From: Allobosea sp. BH3
GTDB taxonomy: Bacteria; Pseudomonadota; Alphaproteobacteria; Rhizobiales; Beijerinckiaceae
Direction: 5' to 3'
Length of the DNA stretch: 64,000 nucleotides
Assembly: GCF_025499465.1 (NCBI RefSeq)
Contig: NZ_JAIMCA010000002.1
Span: forward strand, 434,001 to 498,000
Positions 8,451 to 20,263 of this stretch are shown here, in pieces (position 1 is the stretch's first letter; every line of letters begins with the position of its first letter). A model generated the notes under the pieces. That model made no database searches. It saw nothing but the letters and a program-made list of their open reading frames with translations, and was not told the DNA's origin. The position numbers and the translations under genes are program-made.

Positions 8451-9185
8451 TCAACGAGATTTCAGGATCGCGCGCGCGCGATCGAGATCGGGGGGCGTAT
8501 CGACGCCGCGCGGCACATGGTCGATGACCATGACATCGATGCGCATGCCATCTTCCAGCGCGCGCAGCTGTTCCAGCTTCTCGCGCAGCTCCAGCGGCGA
8601 TTGCGGCAAGCTGACGAAACGGTCGAGCGCCGCACGGCGATAAGCGTAGAGGCCGATATGGTGGTAAAGCGGCCCCTCGCCCGTCGGCGCCGTGGCGCGC
8701 GTAAAGTAGAGCGCCCTCATATGGCCCGGCGCGATCTCGCTGCCGATGAGCTTCACGACGCTCGGCGCCGTCTTCTCCTCCTCGTCGTCGATGACGCCCG
8801 CAAGCGTCGCGATATCCACAGCCGGATCGGCCAGCGGCTTCACCGCCGCGGCGATGGCTGACGGGGCCAGCGTCGGGAAATCACCCTGAACATTGACGAT
8901 GATGTCGTACTTCCGCTCCGGATCGAGGATGTCGGCGGCTTCCTTGATCCGGTCCGAACCGGTCTGGTGGGCAGCGCTGGTCATCACCGCCTTACCGCCG
9001 GCCGCCTCGATCGCGGCGGCGATCTCGGGAGCATCCGTCGCAACCGCGACGTCCCCGGCTCCGGATTGGACGGCGCGGCGCCAGACATGGACGATCATCG
9101 GCTCGCCATGGATGTCGGCCAGCGGCTTGCCGGGCAGGCGCGTCGCCTGCATGCGGGCGGGGATCAGGATCAGCGGGTTGGACAT
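8451..9185 (-). CDS. kdsB: 3-deoxy-manno-octulosonate cytidylyltransferase
   Basis: A 244-residue CMP-Kdo synthetase that activates Kdo with CTP for lipopolysaccharide inner-core assembly in the cytoplasm. The nucleotidyltransferase signature is at the N-terminus ([20 protein letters not shown]), with the NVQGDFPTL metal-binding segment near residue 100 and [16 protein letters not shown] near 180. I took the ATG at 9185, which gives the normal family length; the frame stays open further upstream, but that part is antisense to the cytochrome gene. It is co-directional with pheA and divergent from cycM. Confidence 0.94.
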   Translation of the reverse strand: MSNPLILIPARMQATRLPGKPLADIHGEPMIVHVWRRAVQSGAGDVAVATDAPEIAAAIEAAGGKAVMTSAAHQTGSDRIKEAADILDPERKYDIIVNVQGDFPTLAPSAIAAAVKPLADPAVDIATLAGVIDDEEEKTAPSVVKLIGSEIAPGHMRALYFTRATAPTGEGPLYHHIGLYAYRRAALDRFVSLPQSPLELREKLEQLRALEDGMRIDVMVIDHVPRGVDTPPDLDRARAILKSR

Positions 9186-9380
9186 GATTTCGGGCAAGCT
9201 CGGCAGGAAGGCCACGCATGGCGCGGCGGCAAAAAGTCTCAAAGCGTGCGTGCTTATACGAGTTGCAATGAAGCGCGCAAAGCGGTTAAGCAACGGCGGA
9301 GGCTGGAGTCTTTCGAGACTCCGGCGAAGCGCTATCTCGTCTCCCGGCCTTGGCCAAGGAGGCACCAGGGTTCGGATACG

Positions 9381-9923
9381 ATGAACATCGAAGCCAACAA
9401 GATCGCCGGCGCGGTTCTCTCCACGCTGCTCGTCGTGATGAGCCTCAGCATGGCCGCGGGCATCGTCTTCGCCCCGAAGAAGCCGGCCGTGCCGGGCTTC
9501 GACCTGCCGAGCGAGGAACCGGCCGCCAGCGCCGGTGGTGCAGCTGCTCCGGCCGCCGAGGAGCCGATCGCGGTTCGCCTCGCCAAGGCCGACCCGGCCA
9601 GGGGCGAGAAAGCCACCGCGGCCTGCAAGGCCTGCCACACCTTCGAGAAGGGCGGCGCCAACAAGGTCGGCCCCCATCTCTATGATGTCTATGGCCGCAA
9701 CGAGGGCTCGGTCGCCGGCTTCGGCTACTCTGCCGCGATGAAGGGCCGCGCTGACAAGGCCTGGGACGCCGACGCGCTCGACCACTTCCTGAAGAACCCG
9801 AAGGCCTATGTGCCCGGCACGATCATGGCTTTCGCCGGCATCGCCAAGCCCGAGACCCGCGCGGACGTCGTGGCCTATCTCAACAAGCTGGCTGACTCGC
9901 CGAAGCCGCTGCCGACGCCCTGA
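9381..9923 (+). CDS. cycM: Membrane-anchored class I cytochrome c (CycM-like)
   Basis: A 180-residue protein with an uncleaved N-terminal anchor (about residues 9-30), an Ala/Pro-rich linker, then a class I cytochrome c domain. The haem site is CKACH at about residues 79-83 and the distal methionine is in TIMAFAG near 155. The architecture matches the rhizobial CycM type, which carries electrons from the bc1 complex to the aa3 oxidase at the inner membrane. Its position beside kdsB-pheA also matches that order in rhizobia. The start ATG at 9381 has no strong ribosome site but gives the correct anchor. A hairpin terminator follows. Confidence 0.85.
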   Translation: MNIEANKIAGAVLSTLLVVMSLSMAAGIVFAPKKPAVPGFDLPSEEPAASAGGAAAPAAEEPIAVRLAKADPARGEKATAACKACHTFEKGGANKVGPHLYDVYGRNEGSVAGFGYSAAMKGRADKAWDADALDHFLKNPKAYVPGTIMAFAGIAKPETRADVVAYLNKLADSPKPLPTP

Positions 9924-9955
9924 TCCGGATCGACCGCGATCGCCAAACTTCCACG

Positions 9956-9980
9956 AAGCCGGGCCTCAAGCCCGGCTTTT
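9956..9980 (+). terminator. Rho-independent terminator after the cytochrome c gene
   Basis: AAGCCGGGC (9956-9964), a CTCAA loop, then GCCCGGCTT (9970-9978) running into TT form a perfect nine-base stem with T-rich ends, 33 bases after the cytochrome stop. It is symmetric, but only the plus-strand gene lies upstream. Confidence 0.85.
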
Positions 9981-10111
9981 GTCTTGCATGGGCTTTTCTG
10001 ACGCACGCCTTGCTCCCGCCTTCGGCTTGCCCGCACAATCGGGGGCATTGCCGTGAGCGCGCGCCACAAGCGAGATTGGCGGGCGGCGAATCAGACGAGG
10101 AACGCTGAACG

Positions 10112-11980
10112 ATGGCGAGACGCATCACACGTCGCAGGCTGCTCGAGGCCGGAGGCGCTGCAGCGATCACGGCTGCATTGCCCGCCCTGCCGCAGGCCGC
10201 ATGGGCGCAGGATGCCGAATTGCATGGGCTCTCCACCTTCGGCGAGCTCGGCCTGCCGCCGGACTTCCCGCATTTCGCCTATGTGAACCCGAAGGCGCCG
10301 AAGGGCGGCTCGCTGACGAGCCAGATCAAGCGGGCCGGCGGCAACCAGAGCTTCGACACCTTCAACACGCTCAACACCTATGTGCTGCAGGGCGACGGCG
10401 CGGCGGGCATGGATGCCTGTTTCGACAGCCTGATGGCGGGCTCCGGCGACGAGCCTGGCTCCCTCTACGGGCTCCTGGCGAAGAGCGTCGCGATCTCGCC
10501 CGACAAGCAGACCTATCGCTTTCGCCTGCGGCCAGAGGCGCGGTTCCATGACGGCTCGCGAGTGACCGCGCGCGACGTCGCCTTTTCGATGAACATCCTG
10601 AAGGCGAAGGGCCATCCCTCCTTCCGGCTGCTGCTCAACGAGCTCGTCTCGTCCGAGGCGGAAGGCGACGACATCGTCGTGGTGAAGCTCTCGCCCAAGC
10701 GCAGCCGCGACCTGCACCTCGTCGTCGCCGGCCTGCCGGTCTTCTCGGAGACATACTGGTCGACGCGGGATTTCACCGCCTCGACGCTGGAGCCCCCGCT
10801 GGGCTCCGGCCCCTACAAGGTCGGGCGCTTCGAACAGGGACGCTTCATCGAGTTCGAACGCCGCGCCGATTACTGGGGCAAGGACTTAGCCGTGAACATC
10901 GGCACCAATAATTTCGACCGGGTGCGCTGGGAGTATTTCCGCGACCGGCAGGTTGCCTTCGAGGCCTTCAAAAGCGGCGTCATCACCTTCCAGGAGGAGT
11001 TCACCTCGCGCATCTGGGCGACGGGCTACGACTTCCCGGCCGTGCACGACGGCAAGGTGAAGAAGGAGGCCCTGCCGAAGACCGAGCCTGTCGGCTCGCA
11101 GGGCTGGGTCTACAATATCCGCCGCGAGAAATTCGCCGATCCGCGCATCCGCGAGGCGCTAGGCCTGGCCTTCGACTTCGAATGGACCCGCAAGACGATC
11201 ATGTTCGGCTCCTATGAGCGCATGACCTCCTATTTCGAGAACTCCGACTCGAAGGCCGTCGGCAAGCCTGCGCCGGAGGAACTCGCCCTGCTCGAACCCT
11301 TCCGGGGCCAGGTGCCCGACGAGGTCTTCGGCGAGCCCTGGCTGCCACCGGTTTCGGACGGCTCGGGCAGCGACCGCAACCTTCTGCGCAAGGCCGACGA
11401 GATGCTGCGCGCCGCCGGCTGCAAGCGCGACGGCAATGTGCTCAAGCTGCCTAACGGCCAGCCCTTCGAGATCGAGTTCCTCGATTCGCAGGGCGCGCTG
11501 CAGCCGCATACACAGCCCTTCCAGGCCAATCTCAAGCGGCTCGGCATCAACGCGACCTCCCGCATCGTTGACGGGGCGCAGTATCAGCGCCGGCTCGACG
11601 AGTTCGACTTCGACATCATCAGCCGCGCGCTCGGCGGCAGCGCCATCCCGAGCGACTCGCTGCGGATCGTCTATGGCTCGGAAGCCGCAAAGACGCGCGG
11701 CTCGCGCAATGTCGGCGGCATCAGCAGCCCTGCCATCGACGCGATGATCGAGAAGATCGGCCAGGCGCAGAGCTATGCCGAGGTTGTCGTCGCGGCGAAA
11801 TGCCTCGACAGGCTGCTGCGCGCCGGACGCTACTGGATTCCGATGTGGTGGAACGACGAGGAATGGCTGGCCTATTGGGACATGTACGACCGCCCGTCGA
11901 CCAAGCCGAAATACTCCTCCGGCGCGCCGTCGATCTGGTGGTTCAACGCCGAGAAGGCCAAGCGGATCGGAAAGGCGTGA
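10112..11980 (+). CDS. Peptide ABC transporter substrate-binding protein (YejA-like, family 5)
   Basis: A 622-residue extracellular solute-binding protein of family 5. A twin-arginine signal peptide is at the N-terminus ([13 protein letters not shown], cleavage after AWAQ). YejA-type features include [29 protein letters not shown] and [22 protein letters not shown]. These proteins capture oligopeptides in the periplasm; in E. coli the Yej system also imports microcin C. It heads a four-gene transporter operon followed by two permeases and a double ATPase. The exact ligand is not visible. The gene runs straight into the yejB-like gene with a 7-base gap. Confidence 0.9.
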   Translation: MARRITRRRLLEAGGAAAITAALPALPQAAWAQDAELHGLSTFGELGLPPDFPHFAYVNPKAPKGGSLTSQIKRAGGNQSFDTFNTLNTYVLQGDGAAGMDACFDSLMAGSGDEPGSLYGLLAKSVAISPDKQTYRFRLRPEARFHDGSRVTARDVAFSMNILKAKGHPSFRLLLNELVSSEAEGDDIVVVKLSPKRSRDLHLVVAGLPVFSETYWSTRDFTASTLEPPLGSGPYKVGRFEQGRFIEFERRADYWGKDLAVNIGTNNFDRVRWEYFRDRQVAFEAFKSGVITFQEEFTSRIWATGYDFPAVHDGKVKKEALPKTEPVGSQGWVYNIRREKFADPRIREALGLAFDFEWTRKTIMFGSYERMTSYFENSDSKAVGKPAPEELALLEPFRGQVPDEVFGEPWLPPVSDGSGSDRNLLRKADEMLRAAGCKRDGNVLKLPNGQPFEIEFLDSQGALQPHTQPFQANLKRLGINATSRIVDGAQYQRRLDEFDFDIISRALGGSAIPSDSLRIVYGSEAAKTRGSRNVGGISSPAIDAMIEKIGQAQSYAEVVVAAKCLDRLLRAGRYWIPMWWNDEEWLAYWDMYDRPSTKPKYSSGAPSIWWFNAEKAKRIGKA

Positions 11981-11987
11981 TGGCGGC

Positions 11988-13073
11988 ATGCTGAGCTACA
12001 TCGCCCGGCGCCTCGCGCTGATGGTGCCGACGTTGTTCGGCATCCTGCTGGTGTCCTTCGTCATCGTGCAGTTCGCTCCGGGCGGCCCGGTCGAGCGCGT
12101 GATCTCGCAGCTCCAGAACCCGAACAGCGGCGCGGCCGACCGTGTCGGCGGCGGGCAGGCGGGCGATGCGGGTGCCCAGGCGGAGGCTTCCGCCTATCGC
12201 GGCGCGCAGGGGCTCGACCCCGCCTTCATCAAGGAGCTGGAGAAGCAGTTCGGCTTCGACAAGCCGGCGCATGAGCGCTTCCTGAAAATGCTCGGCGACT
12301 ATGCCCGCTTCGACTTTGGCCGCAGCTATTTCCGCGACGCGCCGGTGCTCCAGCTCATCAAGGAGAAGCTGCCGGTCTCGATCACGCTGGGCCTGTGGAT
12401 GACGCTGCTCTCATATGCGATCTCGATCCCGCTCGGCATCCGCAAGGCGGTGAAGGAAGGCTCGCGCTTCGACACCTGGACGAGCGCGATCGTCATCGTC
12501 GGCTATGCGATTCCGAGCTTCCTCTTCGCGATCCTGCTGATCGTGCTCTTCGCCGGCGGCTCGTTCTGGCAGATCTTCCCGCTCCGGGGCCTGACCTCCG
12601 ACAACTGGGCGGAGCTTTCGCTCCTCGGCAAGGCGAAAGATTATCTCTGGCACATCGCCCTGCCGGTGCTGGCCATGGCGCTGGGCGCCTTCGCGACCTC
12701 GACGCTGCTGACCAAGAACTCCTTCCTCGACGAGATCCGCAAGCAATACGTCCTGACCGCGCGGATGAAGGGCCTCTCGGAGCGCGGCGTGCTCTACGGC
12801 CATGTCTTCCGCAACGCCATGCTGATCGTGATCGCGGGCTTTCCCGGCGCCTTCGTGCATGCGCTCTTCGGCGGGTCCCTGCTGATCGAGACGATCTTCT
12901 CGCTCGACGGGCTGGGGCTCCTTTCCTTCGAGGCGATCGTCAACCGCGACTATCCGGTCGTCTTCGCCAATCTCTTCATCTTCTCGCTGATCGGCCTCGT
13001 GGTGCATCTCATCACCGACCTGACCTATAGCTGGGTCGACCCCCGCATCGACTTCGAGAGCAGGGAGGCGTGA
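11988..13073 (+). CDS. yejB: Peptide ABC transporter permease (YejB-like)
   Basis: A 361-residue inner-membrane permease of the DppB/OppB class. TM1 is at about residues 9-30 ([20 protein letters not shown]) and is followed by [12 protein letters not shown] long periplasmic insertion comes next, then five further TM segments with the EAA loop ([21 protein letters not shown]) that contacts the ATPase. Several in-frame upstream codons exist, but ATG at 11988 gives the normal N-terminus ([14 protein letters not shown]). It pairs with the downstream YejE-like permease. Confidence 0.9.
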   Translation: MLSYIARRLALMVPTLFGILLVSFVIVQFAPGGPVERVISQLQNPNSGAADRVGGGQAGDAGAQAEASAYRGAQGLDPAFIKELEKQFGFDKPAHERFLKMLGDYARFDFGRSYFRDAPVLQLIKEKLPVSITLGLWMTLLSYAISIPLGIRKAVKEGSRFDTWTSAIVIVGYAIPSFLFAILLIVLFAGGSFWQIFPLRGLTSDNWAELSLLGKAKDYLWHIALPVLAMALGAFATSTLLTKNSFLDEIRKQYVLTARMKGLSERGVLYGHVFRNAMLIVIAGFPGAFVHALFGGSLLIETIFSLDGLGLLSFEAIVNRDYPVVFANLFIFSLIGLVVHLITDLTYSWVDPRIDFESREA

Positions 13074-13080
13074 GGCGGGC

Positions 13081-14252
13081 ATGACCGACACGCTGATCGA
13101 GGCCCCCCTGCCTGCGCTGCGCAGCGAGGCCGCGCACGCGCCAGCCGAGGCGAACCAGGGCTGGCTGAAGCTGACGCCGATCAACCGGCGCAGGCTCGAC
13201 AACTTCAAGGCGAACCGGCGCGGCTGGTGGTCGCTGTGGCTCTTCCTCGTCCTGTTCGTGCTCTCGCTCTTTGCCGAGTTCATCGCGAACGACCGGCCGC
13301 TGCTCGTCCGTTACAAGGGCGAGTGGCTGTTCCCGGTGGCGATGAACTACCCGGAGGAGAAGTTCGGCGGCTTCCTCGCCACCACCGATTACCGCGATCC
13401 GGTGATCGCCAAGGAGATCGCGGATAACGGCTTCGCGCTCTGGCCGCCGATCCGCTACTCCTACCGCACGCATAATCTCGACCTGCCGGTCCCGGCTCCC
13501 GCCCCGCCGACCTGGATGCTCAAGGACGAGCAGTGCAAGCCGATCGCCGAGCGCACCGGCGGCGCCACCTGTCGCGATCTCGAATGGAACTGGCTCGGCA
13601 CCGACGACCAGGGCCGCGACGTGGTGGCGCGGCTGATCTACGGCTTCCGCATCTCCGTGCTGTTCGGGCTGATCCTGTGCGCCTTCTCCTCGGTGGTCGG
13701 CATCACGGCCGGCGCGATCCAGGGCTATTTCGGCGGCTGGACGGACCTGATCTTCCAGCGCCTGATCGAGATCTGGACCTCAATCCCGTCGCTCTACCTG
13801 CTGATCATCGTGGCGGCGATCATCACGCCGAGCTTCTTCGTGCTGCTCGGCATCCTGCTGCTGTTCTCCTGGGTGGCGCTGGTCGGTGTCGTGCGCGCCG
13901 AATTCCTGCGGGCGCGCAACTTCGAATATGTCCGAGCCGCCCGGGCACTCGGCCTCTCCAACCGCATGATCATGTGGCGGCACCTGCTACCCAACGCGAT
14001 GGTGGCGACGCTGACCTTCCTGCCCTTCATCCTCAACGGCTCGATCACGACGCTGACCTCGCTCGACTTCCTGGGCTTCGGCCTGCCGCCCGGCTCGCCC
14101 TCGCTGGGTGAGCTGCTCGCCCAAGGCAAGGCGAACCTTCAGGCGCCCTGGCTGGGGCTTTCCGGCTTCATGGTCATCGCGCTGATGCTCTCGCTGCTGA
14201 TCTTCATCGGCGAGGCCGTGCGCGACGCCTTCGACCCGCGGAAGACCTTCGC

Positions 14253-14256
<4 letters not shown>
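13081..14256 (+). CDS. yejE: Peptide ABC transporter permease (YejE-like)
   Basis: A 391-residue DppC/OppC-class permease. The N-terminal LTPINRRRLDNFKANRRGWWSLW leads into TM1 (about 52-72), followed by a large periplasmic loop characteristic of YejE. The core then has the entry motif WLGTDDQGRDVVARLIYGFR and the EAA loop (VRAARALGLSNRMIMWRHLLP) near residue 280-300. It forms the heterodimeric channel with the upstream permease. Its stop overlaps the ATPase start by four bases (ATGA), consistent with coupled translation. Confidence 0.92.
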
Positions 14257-15881
<1,625 letters not shown>

Positions 15882-15891
15882 GATCTGGCAG

Positions 15892-17109
15892 ATGGCACGC
15901 GCGATCCTGATCGTGCTGGATTCGGTCGGTTGCGGCGGCGCCGAGGATGCGGCGGCCTATGGCGACGCCGGCTCCGACACGCTCGGCCATATCGCACGGG
16001 CCTGCACCGAGGGCCACGGCGACCGGGAGGGGCTTCGCCAAGGGCCGCTAACGCTGCCCAATCTCGTGCGGCTCGGCCTCGCCCATGCCTGCGAGGCTTC
16101 GACGGGGCGTCCGCTCGCCGGGGTCGAGATGCCGGCCGCGCCTGAAGGGCGCTGGGGCTACGGCGTCGAGATCAGCCAGGGAAAGGATACGCCCTCGGGC
16201 CATTGGGAGATCGCCGGCTGCCCGGTCTCCTTGCCATGGGGCTATTTCACAGAACTGGAAAACTCCTTCCCGCCCGAGCTCGTCGCCGGCATCGTCAAGG
16301 AAGGCGCCCTGCCCGGCATCCTCGGCGACCGGCATGCTTCCGGCATCGCGATCATCGAGGAGCTCGGCGAGGAGCACATCCGGACGGGCAAGCCGATCTG
16401 CTACACCTCGGTCGATTCCGTGCTGCAGATCGCGGCGCATGAGGAGCATTTCGGGCTGGAGCGGCTCTACGCGCTCTGCAAGACGGTGCGAAGGTTGGTC
16501 GACCCCTTAAGGATCGGGCGCGTCATCGCGCGGCCTTTCGTGGGCTCCGTCGAGGAAGGCTTCACCCGCACCGGCAATCGCAAGGATTTCGCGATCCCGC
16601 CGCCTGCCGAGACGATCCTCGACCGGCTGACGGCGCAGGGCCGCAAGATCGTCACCGTTGGAAAGATCGGCGACATCTTCGCCCATCGCGCCACCGGCGA
16701 GGAGATCAAGCCCTTCGGCAACCATGCGATGATGGAAGCTGCGCTGGCGGCCTGGGATGAGCTCCCCGATGGCGGCTTCTGTTTCGTCAACCTCGTCGAT
16801 TTCGACACCGAGTTCGGCCATCGCCGCGATGTGCCGGGCTATGCCGCCGCGCTGGAAGCCTTCGACCGGCAGCTACCGCGTCTGGAAGCCATGCTGAGGC
16901 CCGGAGACATCGCCGTCATCACCGCCGACCATGGCAACGACCCGACATGGCGCGGCACCGACCATACGCGCGAGCATGTGCCGATCCTCGCCTTCGGCCC
17001 CGGCATCACACCGCAGCCGCTGGGACGTCGCGAGAGCTTCGCCGATATCGCCGCGAGCCTCGGCGTCTTCCTCGGCATCGGCCCCGTCGGCCCCGGCCGG
17101 GCCTGGTAG
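15892..17109 (+). CDS. deoB: Phosphopentomutase
   Basis: A 405-residue alkaline-phosphatase-superfamily enzyme interconverting ribose 1-phosphate and ribose 5-phosphate (and the deoxy forms) during nucleoside salvage. The metal site [11 protein letters not shown] is at the N-terminus, and the phosphorylated threonine sits in [12 protein letters not shown] at about residue 97. The metal ligands near the C-terminus are in [12 protein letters not shown] and [21 protein letters not shown]. Length fits the family. It follows the peptide transporter by 10 bases; coupling peptide import with nucleoside salvage has no obvious logic, so shared transcription may be incidental. Confidence 0.95.
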   Translation: MARAILIVLDSVGCGGAEDAAAYGDAGSDTLGHIARACTEGHGDREGLRQGPLTLPNLVRLGLAHACEASTGRPLAGVEMPAAPEGRWGYGVEISQGKDTPSGHWEIAGCPVSLPWGYFTELENSFPPELVAGIVKEGALPGILGDRHASGIAIIEELGEEHIRTGKPICYTSVDSVLQIAAHEEHFGLERLYALCKTVRRLVDPLRIGRVIARPFVGSVEEGFTRTGNRKDFAIPPPAETILDRLTAQGRKIVTVGKIGDIFAHRATGEEIKPFGNHAMMEAALAAWDELPDGGFCFVNLVDFDTEFGHRRDVPGYAAALEAFDRQLPRLEAMLRPGDIAVITADHGNDPTWRGTDHTREHVPILAFGPGITPQPLGRRESFADIAASLGVFLGIGPVGPGRAW

Positions 17110-17128
17110 CTCGCCCCATCGCACTACC

Positions 17129-17164
17129 CGTCATTGCGAAAAGCGAAGCGACGAAGCAATGACG
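17129..17164. repeat. Intergenic palindrome (CGTCATTGC type)
   Basis: CGTCATTGC (17129-17137) pairs with GCAATGACG (17156-17164), with GCGAAGCG-type words in the loop. It lies between the convergent deoB and chemoreceptor genes. This word pattern (cattgcgaa...gcgaagcaat) is common in rhizobial intergenic DNA by my recollection. It may help terminate transcription from both sides. Confidence 0.65.
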
Positions 17165-17189
17165 ATCCAGGCGGAGTAAAAGGCCGAGC

Positions 17190-18647
17190 TCAGGCCGCCG
17201 CCACCTGCTCGCAGAAGCTCGCGACCTCGCGGCGGATGTCCTGCGCCTGCTGCGCGAGCGCGCTCGCCGTGCTCTGGAGCTGCTCGGCGGCGTCGTGCGT
17301 CTCACGGGTCATGAGGTCGAAGCCGCCGGCGACGTCGGCGCTGCGCTGGGCGCCCTGGAAGGACAGGTGAACCTGATGGGCGATCTCGGCGGTAGCGTGG
17401 CTCTGCTCGTCGACGGAAAGCGCGATCGCGTTGGCGACGCTCTCGACCGCGCCGATCGCCTCGACGATATCGCGAATGGCCTTGAGCGAGCGCTGCGAAG
17501 CCTTCTGCATCGCCCCGATCTGGTGGGAGACCTCGTCGGTCGCCTTCGCGGTCTGCGAGGAGAGCGTCTTCACCTCGCTGGCGACGACAGCGAAGCCGCG
17601 GCCCATCTCGCCGGCGCGCGCAGCCTCGATGGTGGCGTTCAGCGCCAGCATGCTGGTTTGGGCCGCGATGCTGCGGATGATCTCGACGACAGTGCCGACA
17701 TTCTCGCTGCTGCGGGCCAGATGCTCGATCTCCGCGCTGGCGCTGCGCGCCAGTTCGGCCGTCGATTTCGAGCCGTCGGCGGAGTCCGCCGCATTGCGGC
17801 CGATCTCGCCGATCGAGGCGACGAGCTCGGTGCTCGCGGCCGAGAGATGCTCGATGCTCTGCATGGTGCCCGCAGCGGAATCGGAGACGAGCGCGGTCTG
17901 CAGACGCACGCGGTCCGAGGTCGCCGTCAGCGTGCCGGCCTCGCCCTTCATCGCCACGGCCGAATGGTCGAGCACCGCCATCGCCTGCTCCATCTGCTGA
18001 CGGAAGCCCGACACGATCTCCCGCAGCGCCTGCGCGCGCCGGGCGAGCTCCTCCGAGAGGGCACGCTCCTTCTCGCCGGCGATGCGCTCGCGCTCAGCCA
18101 CGGCCTGCGCCCGTTCGAGGTTTTCCTCGTGACGCGCGAACATGCGCTGCATCACGATGGCGAATATCGCCAGGAACGAAGTCTCGATGACGACGATCAC
18201 CGCATGCAGCAGCACGCGCAGCAGGCTGCCGCCCTGATAGAACACGGCCGCCGGCAATACATACTGCAGGACGAGATGATGCAGCGCCGTCAGCACCGCC
18301 CCCATCAGAACGGGCCGCCAGTCGCAGAAGCCGGCGAGCAGCGCCAGCACCGCGAAATAGTACATGTGCATGTCCGGCTGCCAGGGATGACCGGCGAAGC
18401 TGAACACCATCGTCGACACCTGCCCGATCAGCACCGCCGCGATGACGAGCTGCGTCACGATCGCCGTTCCGAAAAGGCCGTAGAGCAGCACGGCTACCGC
18501 CACCGTCACTGCGGAGAGGGCGACGGGGACGAGGCCCGAGGAGCCGTTCGCCCAAAAGGCCAGCACCAGCAACGGCAGATGGATGACGGACAGCGCGAGA
18601 AGCGCCTGCGCCACGCCGCGGCGCACAGCCGGGAGTGACCAGATCAT
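17190..18647 (-). CDS. Methyl-accepting chemotaxis protein with polytopic histidine-rich membrane sensor
   Basis: A 485-residue chemoreceptor. Instead of a periplasmic ligand domain it has an N-terminal module of about six membrane helices (residues 10-180) with membrane-embedded histidines ([14 protein letters not shown] and [12 protein letters not shown]). A coiled coil (about 185-225) and the MCP signalling domain follow, with its hairpin tip ([38 protein letters not shown]). It probably senses a membrane or intracellular cue such as redox state or gas; that is inference. ATG at 18647 overlaps the stop of the upstream gene (ATGA), implying coupled expression. No che genes lie nearby. Confidence 0.9.
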   Translation of the reverse strand: MIWSLPAVRRGVAQALLALSVIHLPLLVLAFWANGSSGLVPVALSAVTVAVAVLLYGLFGTAIVTQLVIAAVLIGQVSTMVFSFAGHPWQPDMHMYYFAVLALLAGFCDWRPVLMGAVLTALHHLVLQYVLPAAVFYQGGSLLRVLLHAVIVVIETSFLAIFAIVMQRMFARHEENLERAQAVAERERIAGEKERALSEELARRAQALREIVSGFRQQMEQAMAVLDHSAVAMKGEAGTLTATSDRVRLQTALVSDSAAGTMQSIEHLSAASTELVASIGEIGRNAADSADGSKSTAELARSASAEIEHLARSSENVGTVVEIIRSIAAQTSMLALNATIEAARAGEMGRGFAVVASEVKTLSSQTAKATDEVSHQIGAMQKASQRSLKAIRDIVEAIGAVESVANAIALSVDEQSHATAEIAHQVHLSFQGAQRSADVAGGFDLMTRETHDAAEQLQSTASALAQQAQDIRREVASFCEQVAAA

Positions 18648-19021
18648 ATCGTCACCTGCGCCGGGTCTGCGGCATCGAGACACCCTGCCAGGCCCGAAAG
18701 AGCCAGCGAGAGCCAGGCGCCGCTGGGCAGCGGCCTGGCCTTGGCGCCCGAAGCGGCGGGAGCGACCACGACGATGGAGGAAAGGCGCCCGGTGCGGAGC
18801 ACCTTATGACCGGCCGCAAAGCTGAGCGCGATTGCTTCCGGGCCGGAAACCCAGGGCGGGAAGACGATCGCCACCGGTTCAGCGCCCTTGCCGGCGCCCG
18901 CGAGGCTGGCAAGTGGCGCGAGGCTGACGAGCAGACAGATCGCGCCGACCAAAAGGCTGCCGCCCGGCGAGAGCCGCTCCTCCCGGAGCGTGCCGGAGTT
19001 CACAGGGCGAGACGAAGGCAT
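18644..19021 (-). CDS. Small membrane-anchored protein coupled to the chemoreceptor
   Basis: A 125-residue protein with one strong hydrophobic segment near the N-terminus ([20 protein letters not shown]), then a soluble domain with [20 protein letters not shown] and a final SGLAGCLDA. It is predicted to face the periplasm. I recall similar FPPW-containing small proteins near chemoreceptors in other alphaproteobacteria, but know of no function. Its last codon overlaps the chemoreceptor start (ATGA), so it is probably the first gene of a two-gene operon. The start is uncertain: ATG at 19021 or an in-frame GTG at 19084. Confidence 0.6.
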   Translation of the reverse strand: MPSSRPVNSGTLREERLSPGGSLLVGAICLLVSLAPLASLAGAGKGAEPVAIVFPPWVSGPEAIALSFAAGHKVLRTGRLSSIVVVAPAASGAKARPLPSGAWLSLALSGLAGCLDAADPAQVTI

Positions 19022-19070
19022 GGACGGCGGATCACTCGATACGTCGGGGCATGACCACTCAAGACGAGTT

Positions 19071-19090
19071 GCGTAAAATTTCACTTACGC
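19071..19090. promoter_or_regulatory. AT-rich promoter region with GCGTAA/TTACGC inverted repeat
   Basis: The stretch 19050-19220 is markedly AT-richer than its neighbours and lies directly upstream of the small envelope protein/chemoreceptor pair. It contains a perfect six-base inverted repeat (GCGTAA 19071-19076, TTACGC 19085-19090). It is a likely promoter/operator region; no convincing gene is seen in it. Confidence 0.4.
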
Positions 19091-19222
19091 CATGCAGCAA
19101 AGTTTTGCGCCAAGTCCTTGGCTCATGTTTTATCGACGCGATAATAATACAATCTATCGCTTGGCATCCTCCGACATTTTCAATCGAAACCTACCGAACT
19201 GGGTACGATTCCGCGAAGCGCG

Positions 19223-19705
19223 TCAGCCCTGCAAGCGCTGCTTGATGCGCCGGATCAGCCCGTCGCGGACATCGCGATAAGCGTCGAGCTTCTGCTCGCG
19301 CGAGCCCTGGAACACTGTGGGATCGACGGTCGGCCAGTATTCGACATCGACCGCGAGGGTGCGGGTCAGCTCCAGCGCCCGGTGGTGCGCCTCCGGCGAG
19401 AGCGAGATGATGAGGTCGAAATTCAGCCCCTCCCATTCCTCCAGCTCATCGACCGATTTCGGCTTATGGCGGCTGAGATCGATGCCGATCTCGTCCAGCA
19501 CCGCGAGCGCGAAGCCGTCGGGCTCGCCCTTCCTGGCGCCGGCCGACTGGACATAGATCGACTTGCCGAAAAAGTGCTTGGCCAGCGCCTCGGCAATCGG
19601 CGAGCGCACGGCGTTCATCGCGCAGATGAACAGGACGCTCTGGACCTTTCGCGGGATGGCCGGCTGCGCATTGGGCGCATTTTCTTCACGCGAACCGATA
19701 TCCAT
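19223..19705 (-). CDS. Low-molecular-weight protein tyrosine phosphatase family protein
   Basis: A 160-residue protein with the family P-loop VLFICAMNAVRSPIAEAL (C-x5-R-S) near residue 25-40 and the general-acid segment WPTVDPTVF near 130. The family covers phosphotyrosine phosphatases and related arsenate reductases; which applies cannot be decided, and the usual DPY-type acid loop is DPT here. It is the last gene of the murA-DUF2948-hisD-UPF0262 cluster. ATG at 19705 is preferred; an in-frame TTG at 19732 would add nine residues. Rhizobial relatives usually have infA next, which is absent here. Confidence 0.85.
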   Translation of the reverse strand: MDIGSREENAPNAQPAIPRKVQSVLFICAMNAVRSPIAEALAKHFFGKSIYVQSAGARKGEPDGFALAVLDEIGIDLSRHKPKSVDELEEWEGLNFDLIISLSPEAHHRALELTRTLAVDVEYWPTVDPTVFQGSREQKLDAYRDVRDGLIRRIKQRLQG

Positions 19706-19737
19706 TTCGCCTGAAAATGCTTTGGGCTCCAAGCGCG

Positions 19738-20226
19738 TCAGCCCTTCCAGTGAAGGGCAAAGATCAGCGTGAAGAGGCGGCGCGCGGTGTCGAAGTCGAT
19801 CTCGACCTTGTTGGCCAGCCGCTCGGCGAGGATGACGGCCGCCTCGTCATGGAGGCCGCGCCGGCCCATGTCGATCGCCTCGATCTGCGAAGGTGTCGCC
19901 GTGCGGATGGCGGCGTAGTAGCTCTCGCAGATCAGCTCATAGTCCTTGATGATGCGTCGGAACGGGCTGAGCGAGAGGTGGTGGGTCACCACGGCTGCGC
20001 CTCCCGCCTCCTTGACCTCCAGAACCAGGCGGCGCTCCACCAGGGCGAGATGGACGAGGTAGGGCCCGCCATCATGCTCCGGCACCGAGAAGCGGTTGCG
20101 CTCGATCAGGTCGTAGATGGCGACGGCGCGCTCGTGCTCCTGGTCCGGCGTGCCGCGGCCGAGCGAGTCCTCATCGAGCGTGACGCCGACCAGGCTGCGC
20201 CTGTCGGGAGATGAGACCGTTGGCAT
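19738..20226 (-). CDS. UPF0262 family protein
   Basis: A 162-residue soluble protein that matches the uncharacterised UPF0262 family found in alphaproteobacteria, including [41 protein letters not shown] and [11 protein letters not shown]. No signal peptide, membrane segment or known catalytic motif is seen. Its place between hisD and the tyrosine phosphatase gene is conserved in the order. The function is unknown. Confidence 0.88.
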   Translation of the reverse strand: MPTVSSPDRRSLVGVTLDEDSLGRGTPDQEHERAVAIYDLIERNRFSVPEHDGGPYLVHLALVERRLVLEVKEAGGAAVVTHHLSLSPFRRIIKDYELICESYYAAIRTATPSQIEAIDMGRRGLHDEAAVILAERLANKVEIDFDTARRLFTLIFALHWKG

Positions 20227-20263
20227 CGCTACTCCTGCCGCGGCGCCGGCGAGAGACCGGCTC

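Noticed and set aside
9186..9785. Extended N-terminus for kdsB reading through the cytochrome c gene
   Set aside because: KdsB proteins begin at [11 protein letters not shown]; the extra part is antisense to cycM and not homologous to anything expected.
19051..19245. Small plus-strand frame (64 codons) in the AT-rich region
   Set aside because: It overlaps the end of the tyrosine phosphatase gene in antisense, has no ribosome site and lies in what looks like promoter DNA.
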